From positions 1 through 57,926 of the forward strand of contig JBJDYU010000034.1 of the NCBI GenBank assembly GCA_051867615.1: a DNA stretch of 57,926 nucleotides. The letters run 5' to 3'. Position numbers and translations under genes: made by a program. Every line of letters starts with the position of its first letter. Positions within the stretch are counted from its first letter, which is position 1. Below, one piece after another: positions 1 through 7,629 of the stretch. Under the pieces are notes generated by a model. It had not been told where the DNA came from, ran no database searches, and saw nothing but the letters and a program-made list of their open reading frames with translations. This DNA comes from RGIG5472 sp051867615. GTDB lineage: Bacteria > Bacillota > Clostridia > Oscillospirales > Oscillospiraceae.

Positions 1-2
1 GC

Positions 3-63
3 TGTCAAAAGTGCTTTTGCGTTACTTTTGACAAAAGTAACAAAACCCGCCGCTGGCGCGGCG
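3..63. repeat. Overlapping inverted repeats, candidate oriT (RSA) of MobV element
   Basis: TGTCAAAAGT (3-12) is the exact reverse complement of ACTTTTGACA (24-33), and GTTACTTTTG (21-30) is the exact reverse complement of CAAAAGTAAC (32-41). A GC hairpin, CGCCGC/GCGGCG, follows at 48-63. Mob/Pre relaxases of the MobV type act at palindromic sites just upstream of their own gene, which is the position here. The nicking assignment is inference. Confidence 0.55.
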
Positions 64-99
64 AAAGGAATTCTTATTATAACTACTGTAAAATCAGAG

Positions 100-1239
100 G
101 TGACAGATATAAAACGGACTATCAGTGCTATGTCGGGCAAGGGTGTGATTGAGCATAATCGCCGCACCTATATTGCTGAAAATGTTGACCCGGAACGAAC
201 GCATCTGAACATCGAATACTGCTATACACCCATCGAGCAGGCGTATCATGAGCTGTTCGATGAAGCTCTGGCAGCGTACAACGCCAAACAGAAACGCAAA
301 GACCGGTGCATCGAAAACTATTACAAAAAAATCTGTGACGGAGATCAGGAAAAGCCATTTTATGAAGTAATCTTTCAGATTGGAAACAAGGATAATATGT
401 CTGCCGCCAGCGAGAACGGGAAACTGGCAAGAGCTATTTTGGACAAATTCATGCGGAGCTTCCAAGAGCGAAATCCCCATCTTCATGTGTTCTCTGCCCA
501 TCTGCACATGGACGAAGCCACACCCCATCTTCACATTGATTTCATTCCGTTTACCACCGGAAGCAAGCGAGGTCTTTCCACCCGTGTATCTCTGAAACAG
601 GCGCTTGCCGATCAGGGCATCACAGGCGAAGGACGCTCCATGACAGAGCGTGCCGTATGGGTGCAGAAAGAAAAAGAAGCACTGGCTGAGATCATGTTGG
701 AGCATGGCATCGAGTGGGAGCAGAAAGGTGAACATCGGGAACATCTGAGTGTTCTGGAATATAAACGGGAACAGCGTACCCAGGAGCTGGCCGAGCTGGA
801 GCAGACGATTGAGCGTGTTCAACAGCAGCAGGTTTCCATCAAGGCTGTGGAACAGATTGAAGCCAAACCCCTGCCGCTATCCTCCAAGGTGGCGCTGGAA
901 CGAGAGGATTATAAGGCACTTGTTACGGCTGCGCAGAAATTTGTTGTACAGGAGAAACAGGAAGGAAAACTCAAAAAGCTCCTGAAGGAAGCCAAGAAAA
1001 CCATTGCCGAACTGAAAAGCACCATTGCCGATTTCAAAGCGCAGCTGGCTGCGGCTACAAAGGAACTCTCGGAGTATAAATCTGTCCGTGGTAAAATCCG
1101 TACGGCGGAATTGGAGCAGGAAAATAACAATCTTCGTAGCAAGCTCCATAGCTATGAAGACGTGATTTCTCGCAACAATCTGTGGTCATATTTCTCTCGG
1201 CACAGAGGAAAAACGCCCACAAGGGACGATGCTCGGTAA
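100..1239 (+). CDS. MobV-family relaxase (Mob/Pre, TnpZ-like)
   Basis: This is a mobilization relaxase that would nick oriT and lead strand transfer when helped by a conjugative element. The diagnostic motif HLHMDEATPHLHIDFIP lies at about residues 134-150 from the GTG at 100, with the two-histidine metal site and acidic residue typical of MobV. An N-terminal HNRR motif and the RTHLN segment are also family-like. The C-terminal third is a charged coiled coil. The frame is open back to a TTG at 28, but that codon lies inside the upstream palindrome, so a start at GTG 100 or ATG 130 is more likely; no ribosome site decides between them. With TnpV at the other end of the cargo, the gene fits TnpZ of Tn4451-type elements. 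The mobile-element assignment is firm; the exact start is not. Confidence 0.88.
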   Translation: MTDIKRTISAMSGKGVIEHNRRTYIAENVDPERTHLNIEYCYTPIEQAYHELFDEALAAYNAKQKRKDRCIENYYKKICDGDQEKPFYEVIFQIGNKDNMSAASENGKLARAILDKFMRSFQERNPHLHVFSAHLHMDEATPHLHIDFIPFTTGSKRGLSTRVSLKQALADQGITGEGRSMTERAVWVQKEKEALAEIMLEHGIEWEQKGEHREHLSVLEYKREQRTQELAELEQTIERVQQQQVSIKAVEQIEAKPLPLSSKVALEREDYKALVTAAQKFVVQEKQEGKLKKLLKEAKKTIAELKSTIADFKAQLAAATKELSEYKSVRGKIRTAELEQENNNLRSKLHSYEDVISRNNLWSYFSRHRGKTPTRDDAR

Positions 1240-1272
1240 ATCTTCTTCAAGACCCGGAATAATGTCAAAAAT

Positions 1273-1324
1273 CCGATGGGAGCGTTTCAAACGATGCCGA
1301 CATCATTTGGAACAATCCCATCGG
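1273..1324. other. Inverted repeat downstream of relaxase
   Basis: CCGATGGGA (1273-1281) pairs exactly with TCCCATCGG (1316-1324) around a 34-base loop. A second small hairpin, TTTTCTCG/CGAGAAAA, lies at 1337-1362. Neither has a clear T-run, so a terminator role is only possible. Confidence 0.4.
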
Positions 1325-1383
1325 AAAATCATCCTGTTTTCTCGTCTCAAGAGCCGAGAAAAACTACAATCTAGGAGGATTTT

Positions 1384-1475
1384 ATGAAAACAGGGCTTAC
1401 CAAGAAGCATAAAGTCACTGAGGTATATTATAACGCCAAAGACCCCGCTGCCGAGGTCTACACCCATAATGCCAA
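1384..1475 (+). pseudogene. 5' fragment of a small element-borne gene
   Basis: A strong ribosome site (CTAGGAGG) precedes ATG 1384. The first 30 residues (MKTGLTKKHKVTEVYY and onward to YTHNA) look like a small conserved protein that often follows the relaxase gene in gut Firmicutes mobilizable elements; this is recalled, not searched. After codon 30 the reading runs into the start of another small gene and stops at 1584. I read it as the 5' end of a gene cut by a deletion. Its function is unknown. Confidence 0.5.
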
Positions 1476-1534
1476 ACAAAAAAGCGGCTACGGGCTTTTC
1501 GACAGGGAAAGTCACCACCTATCAAACCGAGATT
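1469..1534 (+). pseudogene. 5' fragment of a second small element-borne gene
   Basis: ATG 1469 opens a frame beginning MPNKKAATGFSTGKVTTYQT, which resembles the start of small transposon-encoded proteins (GKVTxYETEII type). The resemblance stops at about 1531-1534, directly before the stop codon of the oppositely oriented phosphatase gene at 1537. The reading then continues as antisense of that gene and has no family character. It overlaps the preceding fragment by 7 bases in another frame, so the two were probably joined by deletion. It marks the left edge of the cargo. Confidence 0.4.
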
Positions 1535-1536
1535 AT

Positions 1537-2523
1537 TCATGCCTTTTGGTACAGATTCCCTCTTTTTATAAGCAACCCCAATGAGATAAGCCTGTCAACA
1601 TATTTCCGAGTGTACTTGGGCTTGAGGTGGATTCTTTTCGCAATCTGCTTGAGGGAACACGGAGCTTCAGCAATTACAAGTATTGCATCACAGCGATTAA
1701 CACGTCTGTACACACAACGTTTTGGTTCAGCGATTCCATACAACTCCTGTCGTTCTTTGAAATCAAGCCCATCGATTGGACAGAGTATTGCAGAAGGCCG
1801 TGCCAAAATCGCTATACTACAATCGTCTTGCGTGTTTTTTGAAATCACGGACGTAAAAGCGTCTTCCAATTGAGCTTTCATTGTCTCACTGCCAATCAAG
1901 CAGGTTCGATGCATCAGCTTTACTATGACGCCAGCCAGTGTTTTACTCGGCTTGTGATAGAAGCTTTGCTCTGTCCCGTCGGACATCAGTACGAAAGCAT
2001 CCTTATTCTTGAGTTCACCCTTAAACAGACGCATAGATGTGAGTGCTTCGCTGGAAGTGACAAATGTGGTTACATTGGAAAACTCCCCATTATCCGGCAT
2101 AGAAGCAACTTTCAATTTGTCTCCGTCCAAGTAGCCGATTACGCCATCTCCGATGTGCGCCAAGATGAAATTATCCTCATTAACTGCAGCCAACAATAGC
2201 GTCGAGGATAAATCACGGATGCTGCATTCGTGTGCTTGCGCTTCCTCTGACAGGCTTTTTTGGAGCATTTCCAGGAGATCCTGCTTGACCTTGCGTCCGT
2301 CATCGCAATTGAAATATTCCTGAAAATGCTCTGCGATGTATTCAGATGCGTCTCGAACCACCCGCTCTGCACCATAATGTGACAGGCTTGCAGACCCCGC
2401 ACCATCCGCCAAAGCAATGACATGAACACCATTTTGTTCCAGTTCAAAAGTTTTATCCTGACAAGGAATGCAACTTTTTTTATGCCCGGTTCCCTGAACC
2501 TCACAACATACTGACTTCCACAT
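1537..2523 (-). CDS. PP2C-family protein phosphatase with C-terminal winged-helix region
   Basis: This 328-residue protein has the four metal-binding motifs of PP2C Ser/Thr phosphatases: ADG (D40), GDG (D126), SDG (D182) and QDD (D234-D235). The catalytic domain covers roughly residues 5-245. The last 70 or so residues (KQIAKRIHLKPKYTRKYVDR, then GLLIKRGNLYQ) look like a winged helix, so it may also bind DNA or a partner. It is the last gene of the minus-strand operon, 70 bases after the second vWA gene, with an AGGAG ribosome site 12 bases before ATG 2523. In TerY-P type loci the phosphatase opposes the kinase and vWA proteins act as substrates or scaffolds; that role is inferred from context. 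There is no signal peptide, so it should be cytoplasmic. Confidence 0.85.
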   Translation of the reverse strand: MWKSVCCEVQGTGHKKSCIPCQDKTFELEQNGVHVIALADGAGSASLSHYGAERVVRDASEYIAEHFQEYFNCDDGRKVKQDLLEMLQKSLSEEAQAHECSIRDLSSTLLLAAVNEDNFILAHIGDGVIGYLDGDKLKVASMPDNGEFSNVTTFVTSSEALTSMRLFKGELKNKDAFVLMSDGTEQSFYHKPSKTLAGVIVKLMHRTCLIGSETMKAQLEDAFTSVISKNTQDDCSIAILARPSAILCPIDGLDFKERQELYGIAEPKRCVYRRVNRCDAILVIAEAPCSLKQIAKRIHLKPKYTRKYVDRLISLGLLIKRGNLYQKA

Positions 2524-2553
2524 GATATGACAACTCCTAATAACTCCTATCCA

Positions 2554-2585
2554 CCCCCGAGTGGATCCTGATGACCACTCGGGGG
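2554..2585 (-). other. Intercistronic hairpin between vWA and PP2C genes
   Basis: CCCCCGAGTGG (2554-2564) and CCACTCGGGGG (2575-2585) form a perfect 11-bp stem with a 10-base loop. It lies just after the vWA stop at 2594 and before the PP2C ribosome site. No T-run follows, so it is more likely an RNA-stability or attenuating structure than a strong terminator. Confidence 0.6.
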
Positions 2586-2593
2586 GTATGGTA

Positions 2594-3361
2594 TTAAAGC
2601 TCTCCCCAACCCTTGATTCCTTCGGTATCCAGCTTAATTTTTTCTCCCGGCATGGACATCGATGTGCGGGAAACGCTCTGGCTGAGCCACTGGAAAAACT
2701 CTTTGAAGCGCATTTCTTTCAGACGCAACGGTGTTCTCTGCGGAGAGAAACGGGCCAGAGTATCCATGTCCGCCTCATCTCCGATGCCAATTGGGAAAAT
2801 AGTCAGTTTTTTAGAATTGACCATATCGACTGTCCTCTGAATTGCACGGTCAAGTTCAGCTGGATTTGACCCCTCCGGAGCACCATCAGTCATCAGAACA
2901 AGCCATGGCTGGTAGTAATCCACACCTTTCTCTTGGTACTCCCGTTTCCGTCCTTCAAGACAGTCCAGCGCCAGATTAACAGCCTCACCCATTGGGGTAT
3001 CTCCGTCAGCGACTAACTGCGGCAACTCCGGCTGTCGGTCAATGTTGGCAAAATCCATAATGAGTTGAGGAGAGGAACCACCAAAAGTTACGATGCAAAC
3101 CTCTGCAGAATACTGTGCTACCTCATCGTTGCGCAACTCCTCATAAAATGCCTTTACGCCCTCAGTCAGTTCATCAATCGCCGAGACTCCCCCTGTCACA
3201 ACATTCCACATCTGGCCGTCCTTGAAAATCTGCTTTCCGGTTTCCTGTATGTCTCCACCAACGACTCTCCCCATGGAGCCGCTGGTGTCAAGGCAGAGAC
3301 ACACGGGGACACGTGCAGTCGGATTGTTGACAAGATCTTGTAATCTGAGTAAATCGTTCAT
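2594..3361 (-). CDS. TerY-like von Willebrand factor A domain protein (vWA-1)
   Basis: This 255-residue single-domain vWA protein has the complete MIDAS metal site: DTSGSMG near residue 25, the threonine of GDTPMGEAV and the aspartate of MTDGAPEG. It is a close paralogue of the vWA gene at 3483-4169; both start NNDLL/NDLL and both end in SQSVSRTS, GI and KGW. It carries about 24 extra residues directly after the DxSxS motif (GDIQETGKQIFKDGQMW region). Translation starts at ATG 3361, which overlaps the stop of the small upstream ORF as ATGA, with GAGGAG about 12 bases before it. TerY proteins are cytoplasmic vWA proteins of tellurite/stress and TerY-P systems; the role as kinase/phosphatase partner is inferred. 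Confidence 0.85.
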   Translation of the reverse strand: MNDLLRLQDLVNNPTARVPVCLCLDTSGSMGRVVGGDIQETGKQIFKDGQMWNVVTGGVSAIDELTEGVKAFYEELRNDEVAQYSAEVCIVTFGGSSPQLIMDFANIDRQPELPQLVADGDTPMGEAVNLALDCLEGRKREYQEKGVDYYQPWLVLMTDGAPEGSNPAELDRAIQRTVDMVNSKKLTIFPIGIGDEADMDTLARFSPQRTPLRLKEMRFKEFFQWLSQSVSRTSMSMPGEKIKLDTEGIKGWGEL

Positions 3362-3486
3362 TTTGTGGTCACTCCTCTATATATAATACAGTCCAGCTTG
3401 AGCTTTCTGCCGCTGAATTCCGCATCCTCAAAATTCAGATAATCTCCGGATATCCTACTGTTAAGGTCTCTACCAATACGATTCAT
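3358..3486 (-). CDS. Small 42-residue ORF coupled between the two vWA genes
   Basis: Reading the minus strand from ATG 3486 gives 42 codons (MNRIGRDLNSRISGDYLNFE and onward to YRGVTTK) ending in TGA at 3360-3358. Its ATG overlaps the TGA of the upstream vWA gene and its TGA overlaps the ATG of the downstream vWA gene, both as ATGA. It therefore fills the gap exactly and could be translated only by coupling, as no ribosome site precedes it. Its last codons contain the GAGGAG used by the next gene. I do not recognise the peptide. It could be a true small subunit or simply a coupling device; the double overlap makes chance less likely. Confidence 0.5.
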   Translation of the reverse strand: MNRIGRDLNSRISGDYLNFEDAEFSGRKLKLDCIIYRGVTTK

Positions 3487-4169
3487 AGTTCAGCCCATCC
3501 CTTAATACCATCCACATCCAGCGGGACGCTTTCTCCAGGAATGGACTGGGATGTTCTAGAAACGCTCTGACTGAGCCACTCGAAGAATTGGCGGAACTTC
3601 AGTCCCTGCAACTTCAACGGGCCGCGCTTCGGTGAAAACCGTGCCAGTACATCCATATCGGCATCCTCGCCAATTCCAATTGGGAAAATAGACAGCTTCC
3701 TGTTATTGGCCATTTCCACCGTCCTGCTGATTGCACGGGAGAGTTCGCCGGGATTGCCGTTGGGTACACCATCGGTCATCAGAACCAGCCAAGGCTGATA
3801 ATAGTCCACACCCTTGCTCTTGTACTCGTTCTTTCGCTTCTCAAGCAGGTCAAGTCCCAGATTGACAGCCTCTCCCATGGGCGTCATGCCACCAGCATTC
3901 AACACAGGGGTATCCGGCTGGAGTTCTATACTGGCAAAGTCAGTAATACACTCGGCACCATTGCGGCCAAATGTGATGATGCAGACCTCAGCGGCATACA
4001 ATGCGGTTTCATCTTCCCGGATCGCATCATAGAACATACGGACACCATCATTCAGTTCCCTAATCGGCTCCCCGTCCATGGATCCACTCACGTCAAGGCA
4101 CAGGCAAACAGGGACTCGGGCAGTCGGATTGTTTACAAGGTCTTCCATGCGAAGCAAGTCGTTATTCAT
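3483..4169 (-). CDS. TerY-like von Willebrand factor A domain protein (vWA-2)
   Basis: This 228-residue vWA protein has an intact MIDAS: DVSGSMD near residue 24, the threonine of GGMTPMGEAV and the aspartate of MTDGVPNGN. The start at ATG 4169 is chosen over the GTG at 4178 because AAAGGAG lies 8 bases upstream of the ATG and because the paralogue at 2594-3361 begins at the same residue. The gene begins 2 bases after the stop of the kinase gene and ends in an ATGA overlap with the small ORF. Compared with vWA-1 it has the short, canonical loop after DxSxS. As a cytoplasmic vWA protein next to a kinase and a PP2C phosphatase, it fits the TerY component of a TerY-P triad. Confidence 0.86.
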   Translation of the reverse strand: MNNDLLRMEDLVNNPTARVPVCLCLDVSGSMDGEPIRELNDGVRMFYDAIREDETALYAAEVCIITFGRNGAECITDFASIELQPDTPVLNAGGMTPMGEAVNLGLDLLEKRKNEYKSKGVDYYQPWLVLMTDGVPNGNPGELSRAISRTVEMANNRKLSIFPIGIGEDADMDVLARFSPKRGPLKLQGLKFRQFFEWLSQSVSRTSQSIPGESVPLDVDGIKGWAEL

Positions 4170-4171
4170 GT

Positions 4172-6550
4172 TCAACACTCCTTTAGTACAGTTTGTTTAA
4201 GGTCCTGGACCATCTTCTCATAGAGTTCGCGACAGGGTTCATAGGCGTTTTGCTCAATCAGCCAGACACATGGCATAATGTAGTGATTCCAGATATCCTG
4301 GTAAATGGTATCCCGTTGCTCGGAGGCATTCAACGCCTCCACAATAGATGGCGCGATTCGGTAATACTCCCTGATCAATGCCTCACCGCCAGGCTGTACT
4401 GCAAGCCAACCATCCCGAAACTGGCGCAGCATCGTGAGTTCATAGCAGTCATCCGGTTTACCAAAGTATTCACAGGCAGCTGTAGTGATAAAGCACCAAC
4501 CATTTCCGCTTCCCCCGGATGAAGAAGAACTACTAGAATGAGAATTAGAGGTTCTGCCAGAGGAATACCCAGAAGTTTGAGTATAGGTTCTCTGTCCACG
4601 GCAATTCTTGCACTTTTTTGGCAGTTGGAAACCCTTTTTGTCAAAAAACTCCTTTTCCCCGTTGGTGATTTCAAAGTTCCTGCCGCACTCTGAGCAACGG
4701 ATCGTTGTGTAAACCATATTTCTTTTATTTAAACAATCTTTACATATCTCATATCTGGGAGAGTGCTTAATGTACTTTTGATAATTGGTATGTACCATCT
4801 CGCACCCGCATCTGGCGCAATGATAGATATCCCCCTTTTTTAGACAGTCCTGGCAAATGCCCTGCTCCGCCCTATCCTCATCCACCTCATTGCCGCAAAT
4901 CCGGCAGCGAATGTAAGTGGCTTTTGGATTCTTTTTCAGCCGCGTGGGGAAAATGTCCATCGACATAGAATCCTGGTTAGCCAACTTTCCGCTTGTTAAT
5001 AGCTCCAAATAATACTCAAATTTCTTTAGCCAATCGCCGGTGCTGTAGCGGGTATTCTCCGTGCTGTGTTCGCCACCCTTGCGGAAAGTCTCATAAAAGT
5101 CATCCTTTAAGTAGCGCGGGAGATGGCTCCAACAGAAGCGCCACATTCCCTCTGGGGCCTTCCCTGTACTCCGACTACCTGATGCATAGGCGAAGTCGCC
5201 GTTGATGATGTTGTCAATCTGGTTTTCTCCACCCTGGAGGGAGTAGGGGGGCTTTCCAGGCAACATAATCATGAACAATAGTGTGGCAACGGCGAAACGC
5301 TCGTTCCCCAGCGTACGTAAAAATGAGGAGTACTCCTTGCGCTGAATTTCCGGTGCGGTATAGTTAATGGTACCAACAGGGCAGGGAAAACCCTCAATCT
5401 GGTAGCTGTCGGTGTCAACAAAGTACACTTCCGTTGGGGATACAACGAGAATGTTATTTGGGTTGATGTCTCCCAAGATAATATTCCGTTCGTGGAGGTA
5501 TTTCAGTTTTTTCAAAATTGTGACACAAAGTGTGACCGTGTCAATCTTGGTCCAGTTTGGAAAGGTCTTTTTTAGAAGCTGAGGGATAAACACACAGCGT
5601 TGCAATTCCTTTCCACGCGCCTGTTTCATCAGATAACCAACGAACTCGTTTCGCTGGTTGTACAAGAGCGCAAGAGGGAAACAGACGCCGTCACAGTTGA
5701 TGGATTTTGTCATCATCAGACTCAGCTTTTCGAACTTCGCTCTGTCAAGTCTTTCTGGCTTGTAGATCTTCGCAACGATGCCGGGAATGCTGGTCGTATA
5801 GATCGTACCTTCCCCGCCTGATGGTCCTGCCTTGACCAGTTTGACCGATTCTCGCTTTCCATTCCGTTCAGCGGTTAGATTGGCTCCTTCGCCGGGAATG
5901 GAGGAGATGGTCAGCTTACCACTCACTCTCCGAACCGAAGTTGCAAAGGCAAAGCACTCATCGTCTGGAATCCGAGGTCGCTCCTCTGAAATGTGCGGGG
6001 AGTTGGGATGCTGACTTGTGGGGGATCGCTGTTCGTCAAAATGGAAAACGCTAAGATATCCGTATTTGTTAATCCGCTCAACGAGAATACGGTTTGTCGT
6101 ATTGACAGACTTACTTTTTCCTATTGCGATGATATCACTTGCGAGGTTGTGATCCTGCGTAATTAGCATGAGATTGTATTTCAACCGAAACTGGGTAAAT
6201 ACTGTCTGGAAAACGTTGTCTGCAAAGTTGTCGTGCTTGTCCCCAAAAATCGCAACTACACCGGCCTTCTGCAGTTTGGCAATGTTATTGAGCGCAGCTT
6301 TCGCACGTTGATTTAGGGTGGGATTTCCTTTTTGGGCGCAAAGAGCAGGGTTTTCTGCGAATTTCTTCACCTCCTCATAAACGCGGAACGGGACGATGAT
6401 CGATTTTTCCTCGCGCTGAAGTATAGGAACAATGTGTGACCAAAATATATCTGCTTGTTCAGATAAGAGGCTACATGTATCAATAAAAATTTTGAAGTCC
6501 TTTACACTTGCTTCCAGAAAAGCTGCAGATCTATCTTCGGAGTTCAGCAT
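4172..6550 (-). CDS. PIN domain - Ser/Thr kinase - zinc-finger - CFI-box fusion protein
   Basis: This 792-residue multidomain protein is the core of the cargo. Residues 18-165 look like a PIN nuclease: D24 in FIDTCSLL, E59/E60, and D133 in LITQDHN. Residues 235-510 are a protein kinase with a Gly-rich loop at 241-249, K261, GDINPNNIL (D361, N366) in place of HRD, and VDTDS (D379) in place of DFG, a form common to kinases paired with PP2C genes. Residues 549-650 hold five CxxC-type pairs (C549/552, 566/569, 578/581, 603/606, 619/622) plus C647/C650, so two or three zinc sites. A Ser-rich linker leads to a CFI-box C-terminal module (WCFITTAACE, then LRQFRDGWL and EYYRIAPSIVEAL). ATG 6550 has AAAGGAAG 8 bases upstream. 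I infer a kinase-controlled RNA/DNA-cutting effector or regulator. Confidence 0.85.
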   Translation of the reverse strand: MLNSEDRSAAFLEASVKDFKIFIDTCSLLSEQADIFWSHIVPILQREEKSIIVPFRVYEEVKKFAENPALCAQKGNPTLNQRAKAALNNIAKLQKAGVVAIFGDKHDNFADNVFQTVFTQFRLKYNLMLITQDHNLASDIIAIGKSKSVNTTNRILVERINKYGYLSVFHFDEQRSPTSQHPNSPHISEERPRIPDDECFAFATSVRRVSGKLTISSIPGEGANLTAERNGKRESVKLVKAGPSGGEGTIYTTSIPGIVAKIYKPERLDRAKFEKLSLMMTKSINCDGVCFPLALLYNQRNEFVGYLMKQARGKELQRCVFIPQLLKKTFPNWTKIDTVTLCVTILKKLKYLHERNIILGDINPNNILVVSPTEVYFVDTDSYQIEGFPCPVGTINYTAPEIQRKEYSSFLRTLGNERFAVATLLFMIMLPGKPPYSLQGGENQIDNIINGDFAYASGSRSTGKAPEGMWRFCWSHLPRYLKDDFYETFRKGGEHSTENTRYSTGDWLKKFEYYLELLTSGKLANQDSMSMDIFPTRLKKNPKATYIRCRICGNEVDEDRAEQGICQDCLKKGDIYHCARCGCEMVHTNYQKYIKHSPRYEICKDCLNKRNMVYTTIRCSECGRNFEITNGEKEFFDKKGFQLPKKCKNCRGQRTYTQTSGYSSGRTSNSHSSSSSSSGGSGNGWCFITTAACEYFGKPDDCYELTMLRQFRDGWLAVQPGGEALIREYYRIAPSIVEALNASEQRDTIYQDIWNHYIMPCVWLIEQNAYEPCRELYEKMVQDLKQTVLKEC

Positions 6551-6570
6551 ATCTATCGCTTCCTTTCACC

Positions 6571-7536
6571 CTACAGATATTCCCAAGATGTCAAATTGTC
6601 TTCGCCGGTTTCCAAAAGCTCAACTGGTTCATGTGAGGCAATTTCTGACCATGTGTCGGAAGTCGCAGATTTGCTCGAGGAAGGGCTTTCACTGCCATAC
6701 ATAACGAGTTTTCCATCGCCGTTAATATACCCAACAACAATGTTAAAGCCCCCCCGGTCACTTGTCTCGTTTAGACGCAAAACTTCAGCTGCAAATTTTT
6801 TGTCCTGCGTAATCAAGCAAAGACGATATGTTCCTCTGAACTTCAAGAACACAGAGAGAATTGTATCGCGGAGGTTAGCATCACTTTCTTCTCCCCGAAT
6901 CTGTATCAAGTTTTTTTGCTGCATCCAGTTAAGTGTTCGCAGAGCCTTGACTGCTTGCTGTGAGTAGGCGGCATCCTGAGTCCGCTCTTGGACGCACTCA
7001 ATTGCTCGGAGGGGGATGATTAGCTTTCCGTTTTCGGCAATCAGATAGTTTTCCCAAAAGCAGAGGAATTCCTCCGCCTTTTCCGAGAGGAGCACAGTGT
7101 CATCAAGAAAGATTTTATAGCCCCTCACCATTTGCTGAACCTGCGCGGCATCCAGTGATTCTCCATCGTTAGCCATGATCTCAGCCCCTGTCCCCTCAAA
7201 GAGCAGAAACCAACGCCGAAGCAAAGAGAAACCACTGAATGAAGTATCATAGCGATTCACTGTTTTCTTACCATTGCCATCCAGAATTGCTGCTATAGCT
7301 TGGTACATGTCCCCGTTTATGGCGATGTAGTTGTCCACAACAGCAGCAAGCGATAAGAACTGCATGGCAGACATTTTGGATTTACCAGTTTCTAGGTTGT
7401 TGATTGTCTGACGGGTAACGCCCACATATTCTGCCAGTTCCACTATGCTGTAGCCCATTAGAAGGCGTATCGCTTTCATTGAGATTTGAAAGTTCTCAAT
7501 AAGAGCTTGACGCGCTTCCCAAAGATAATCAATCAC
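6571..7536 (-). CDS. XRE-type HTH - PIN-like domain protein
   Basis: This 321-residue protein is the first gene of the cargo operon. Residues 20-75 form a Cro/C1-type helix-turn-helix (AEYVGVTRQTINNLETGKS). After a linker, residues 138-260 align with the N-terminal PIN of the kinase protein: KIFLDDTVLLSE (D145), IIPLRAIE (E180) and LCLITQDKKFA (D245). The tail is acidic and Ser-rich. GTG 7536 is preceded by GGGGGGAG. The HTH suggests autoregulation of the promoter at 7630-7658, and the matching PIN suggests hetero-pairing with, or restraint of, the kinase-linked PIN; both are inference. The stop is 20 bases before the kinase start, so the genes are co-transcribed. Confidence 0.83.
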   Translation of the reverse strand: MIDYLWEARQALIENFQISMKAIRLLMGYSIVELAEYVGVTRQTINNLETGKSKMSAMQFLSLAAVVDNYIAINGDMYQAIAAILDGNGKKTVNRYDTSFSGFSLLRRWFLLFEGTGAEIMANDGESLDAAQVQQMVRGYKIFLDDTVLLSEKAEEFLCFWENYLIAENGKLIIPLRAIECVQERTQDAAYSQQAVKALRTLNWMQQKNLIQIRGEESDANLRDTILSVFLKFRGTYRLCLITQDKKFAAEVLRLNETSDRGGFNIVVGYINGDGKLVMYGSESPSSSKSATSDTWSEIASHEPVELLETGEDNLTSWEYL

Positions 7537-7629
7537 CTTACTCCCCCCTTCGTAAATTCGTTATGTTTTCCAAATAAAACACAGGTATCATATCCACTCG
7601 AATCGACAATCGCCTCCAAATCTACTATT

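Noticed and set aside
28..99. Relaxase start at TTG 28
   Set aside because: The codon lies inside the palindrome and adds residues unlike relaxase N-termini; no ribosome site precedes it.
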